This document shows, in pieces, positions 5,288-5,798 of a DNA stretch of 5,798 bases (the stretch's first letter is position 1; each line of letters opens with the position of its first letter). Source of the DNA: Alphaproteobacteria bacterium (lineage in GTDB: Bacteria; Pseudomonadota; Alphaproteobacteria; Caulobacterales; Caulobacteraceae); NCBI GenBank assembly GCA_018895795.1, contig JAHINZ010000342.1, forward strand, positions 1-5,798. Direction: 5' to 3'. The position numbers and the translations under genes were made by a program. Under the pieces are notes generated by a model. The model had not been told where the DNA came from, made no database searches, and saw only the letters and a list, made by a program, of their open reading frames with translations.

Positions 5288-5798
5288 ATGCGCCTGTCGC
5301 GCTATTTCCTGCCCGTGCTGAAGGAAGCCCCGTCCGACGCCCAGATCGTGTCGCACCAATTGATGCTGCGCGCCGGCATGATCCGCCAGGAAGCGGCGGG
5401 CATCTATGCCTGGCTGCCGCTGGGCCTGCGGGTGCTCAACCGCATCGAACAGATAGTGCGCGAGGAAATGGACCGGGCCGGCGCGATCGAGCTTCTGATG
5501 CCCACCCTGCAGCTCGCTGACCTGTGGCGCGAGTCGGGCCGCTATGACGCCTATGGCCCGGAGATGCTGCGCATCACCGATCGCCACGAACGCGAGCTGC
5601 TGTACGGGCCCACCAATGAGGAAATGATCACCGAGATCTTCCGCGGCACGGTCAAGAGCTACAAGGACCTGCCCAAGAACCTCTATCATGTGCAGTGGAA
5701 ATTCCGCGACGAGACCCGCCCGCGCTTTGGCGTGATGCGCGGCCGCGAGTTCCTGATGAAGGACGCCTACAGCTTCGATCTCGACGTCGAAGGCGCGC
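5288..5798 (+). CDS. proS: Prolyl-tRNA synthetase, 5' part
   Basis: ProRS charges tRNA-Pro with proline in the cytoplasm; it is a class IIa aminoacyl-tRNA synthetase. The first 170 residues are visible and the frame is open at the window end. The start MRLSRYFLPVLKEAPSDAQI is typical. GIYAWLPLGLRVLNRIE (38-54) is motif 1, GPTNEEMITEIF (107-118) is the conserved segment that contacts proline and ATP, and motif 2 spans about 139-164 with key parts FRDETRPRFG and REFLMKDAYSF. Alphaproteobacterial ProRS is usually the short form (~440 residues) without the inserted editing domain; that region lies beyond the window, so I cannot tell. The ATG at 5288 is preceded by GGAG at 5273-5276, an 11-base spacing that is slightly long. 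An unrelated upstream frame happens to stop on this ATG, but I do not regard it as a gene. Two terminators upstream imply proS has its own promoter. Confidence 0.97.
   Translation, partial: MRLSRYFLPVLKEAPSDAQIVSHQLMLRAGMIRQEAAGIYAWLPLGLRVLNRIEQIVREEMDRAGAIELLMPTLQLADLWRESGRYDAYGPEMLRITDRHERELLYGPTNEEMITEIFRGTVKSYKDLPKNLYHVQWKFRDETRPRFGVMRGREFLMKDAYSFDLDVEGA

Noticed and set aside
4965..5288. Plus-strand open frame of 107 codons ending on the proS ATG
   Set aside because: It starts with GTG without a ribosome site, reads through the strong terminator and the back-up hairpin, and its product is Arg- and Gly-rich with no recognisable domain. The TGATG at its end is coincidence.

Overview
The window looks like a chromosomal core region of a GC-rich alphaproteobacterium. 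The best fit is Caulobacterales (Caulobacter, Phenylobacterium or a close relative). This rests on gene content and order (nuoN, birA, coaX, rnj, mce, a DUF1467 gene, proS), very high GC at third codon positions, a RNase J beside a class III pantothenate kinase, and the DUF1467 family, which I know mainly from alphaproteobacteria. The genus call is from recall of family and synteny, not from a search.

Layout. Positions 1-4168 hold four plus-strand genes packed end to end: the 3' part of nuoN (complex I subunit N), birA (biotin ligase without a DNA-binding domain), coaX (type III pantothenate kinase) and rnj (ribonuclease J). The coaX and rnj start codons each overlap the previous stop codon by one base, so this is almost certainly the tail of the nuo operon. 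It ends in a strong hairpin-plus-T terminator at 4177-4219. A second unit, 4276-4958, has mce (methylmalonyl-CoA epimerase) and a small two-helix membrane protein of family DUF1467, again overlapping by one base. The final unit starts at 5288 with proS (prolyl-tRNA synthetase), which runs off the window.

The stretch 4959-5287 (329 bases) has no convincing protein gene but is full of structure. It holds two inverted repeats sharing repeated sub-motifs, a degenerate match to the EcfG/SigT general-stress promoter at 5026-5050, three possible small hairpins, a perfect 11-bp GC-rich terminator with a T tract at 5156-5185, and a weaker back-up hairpin at 5190-5215. The simplest reading is an independent small RNA gene of about 130 nt between the DUF1467 gene and proS. 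I recall, without being able to check, that the stress-induced sRNA GsrN of Caulobacter lies in this neighbourhood; this would be its counterpart. It is the most interesting part of the window.

How the genes work together. Several products share cofactor and energy metabolism: complex I for respiration, BirA for biotinylating carboxylases (including, where present, propionyl-CoA carboxylase), CoaX for the first step of CoA synthesis, and Mce for the epimerisation that follows propionyl-CoA carboxylation. RNase J and ProRS belong to RNA turnover and translation. No mobile element, CRISPR array, tRNA, rRNA or sign of horizontal transfer was seen.
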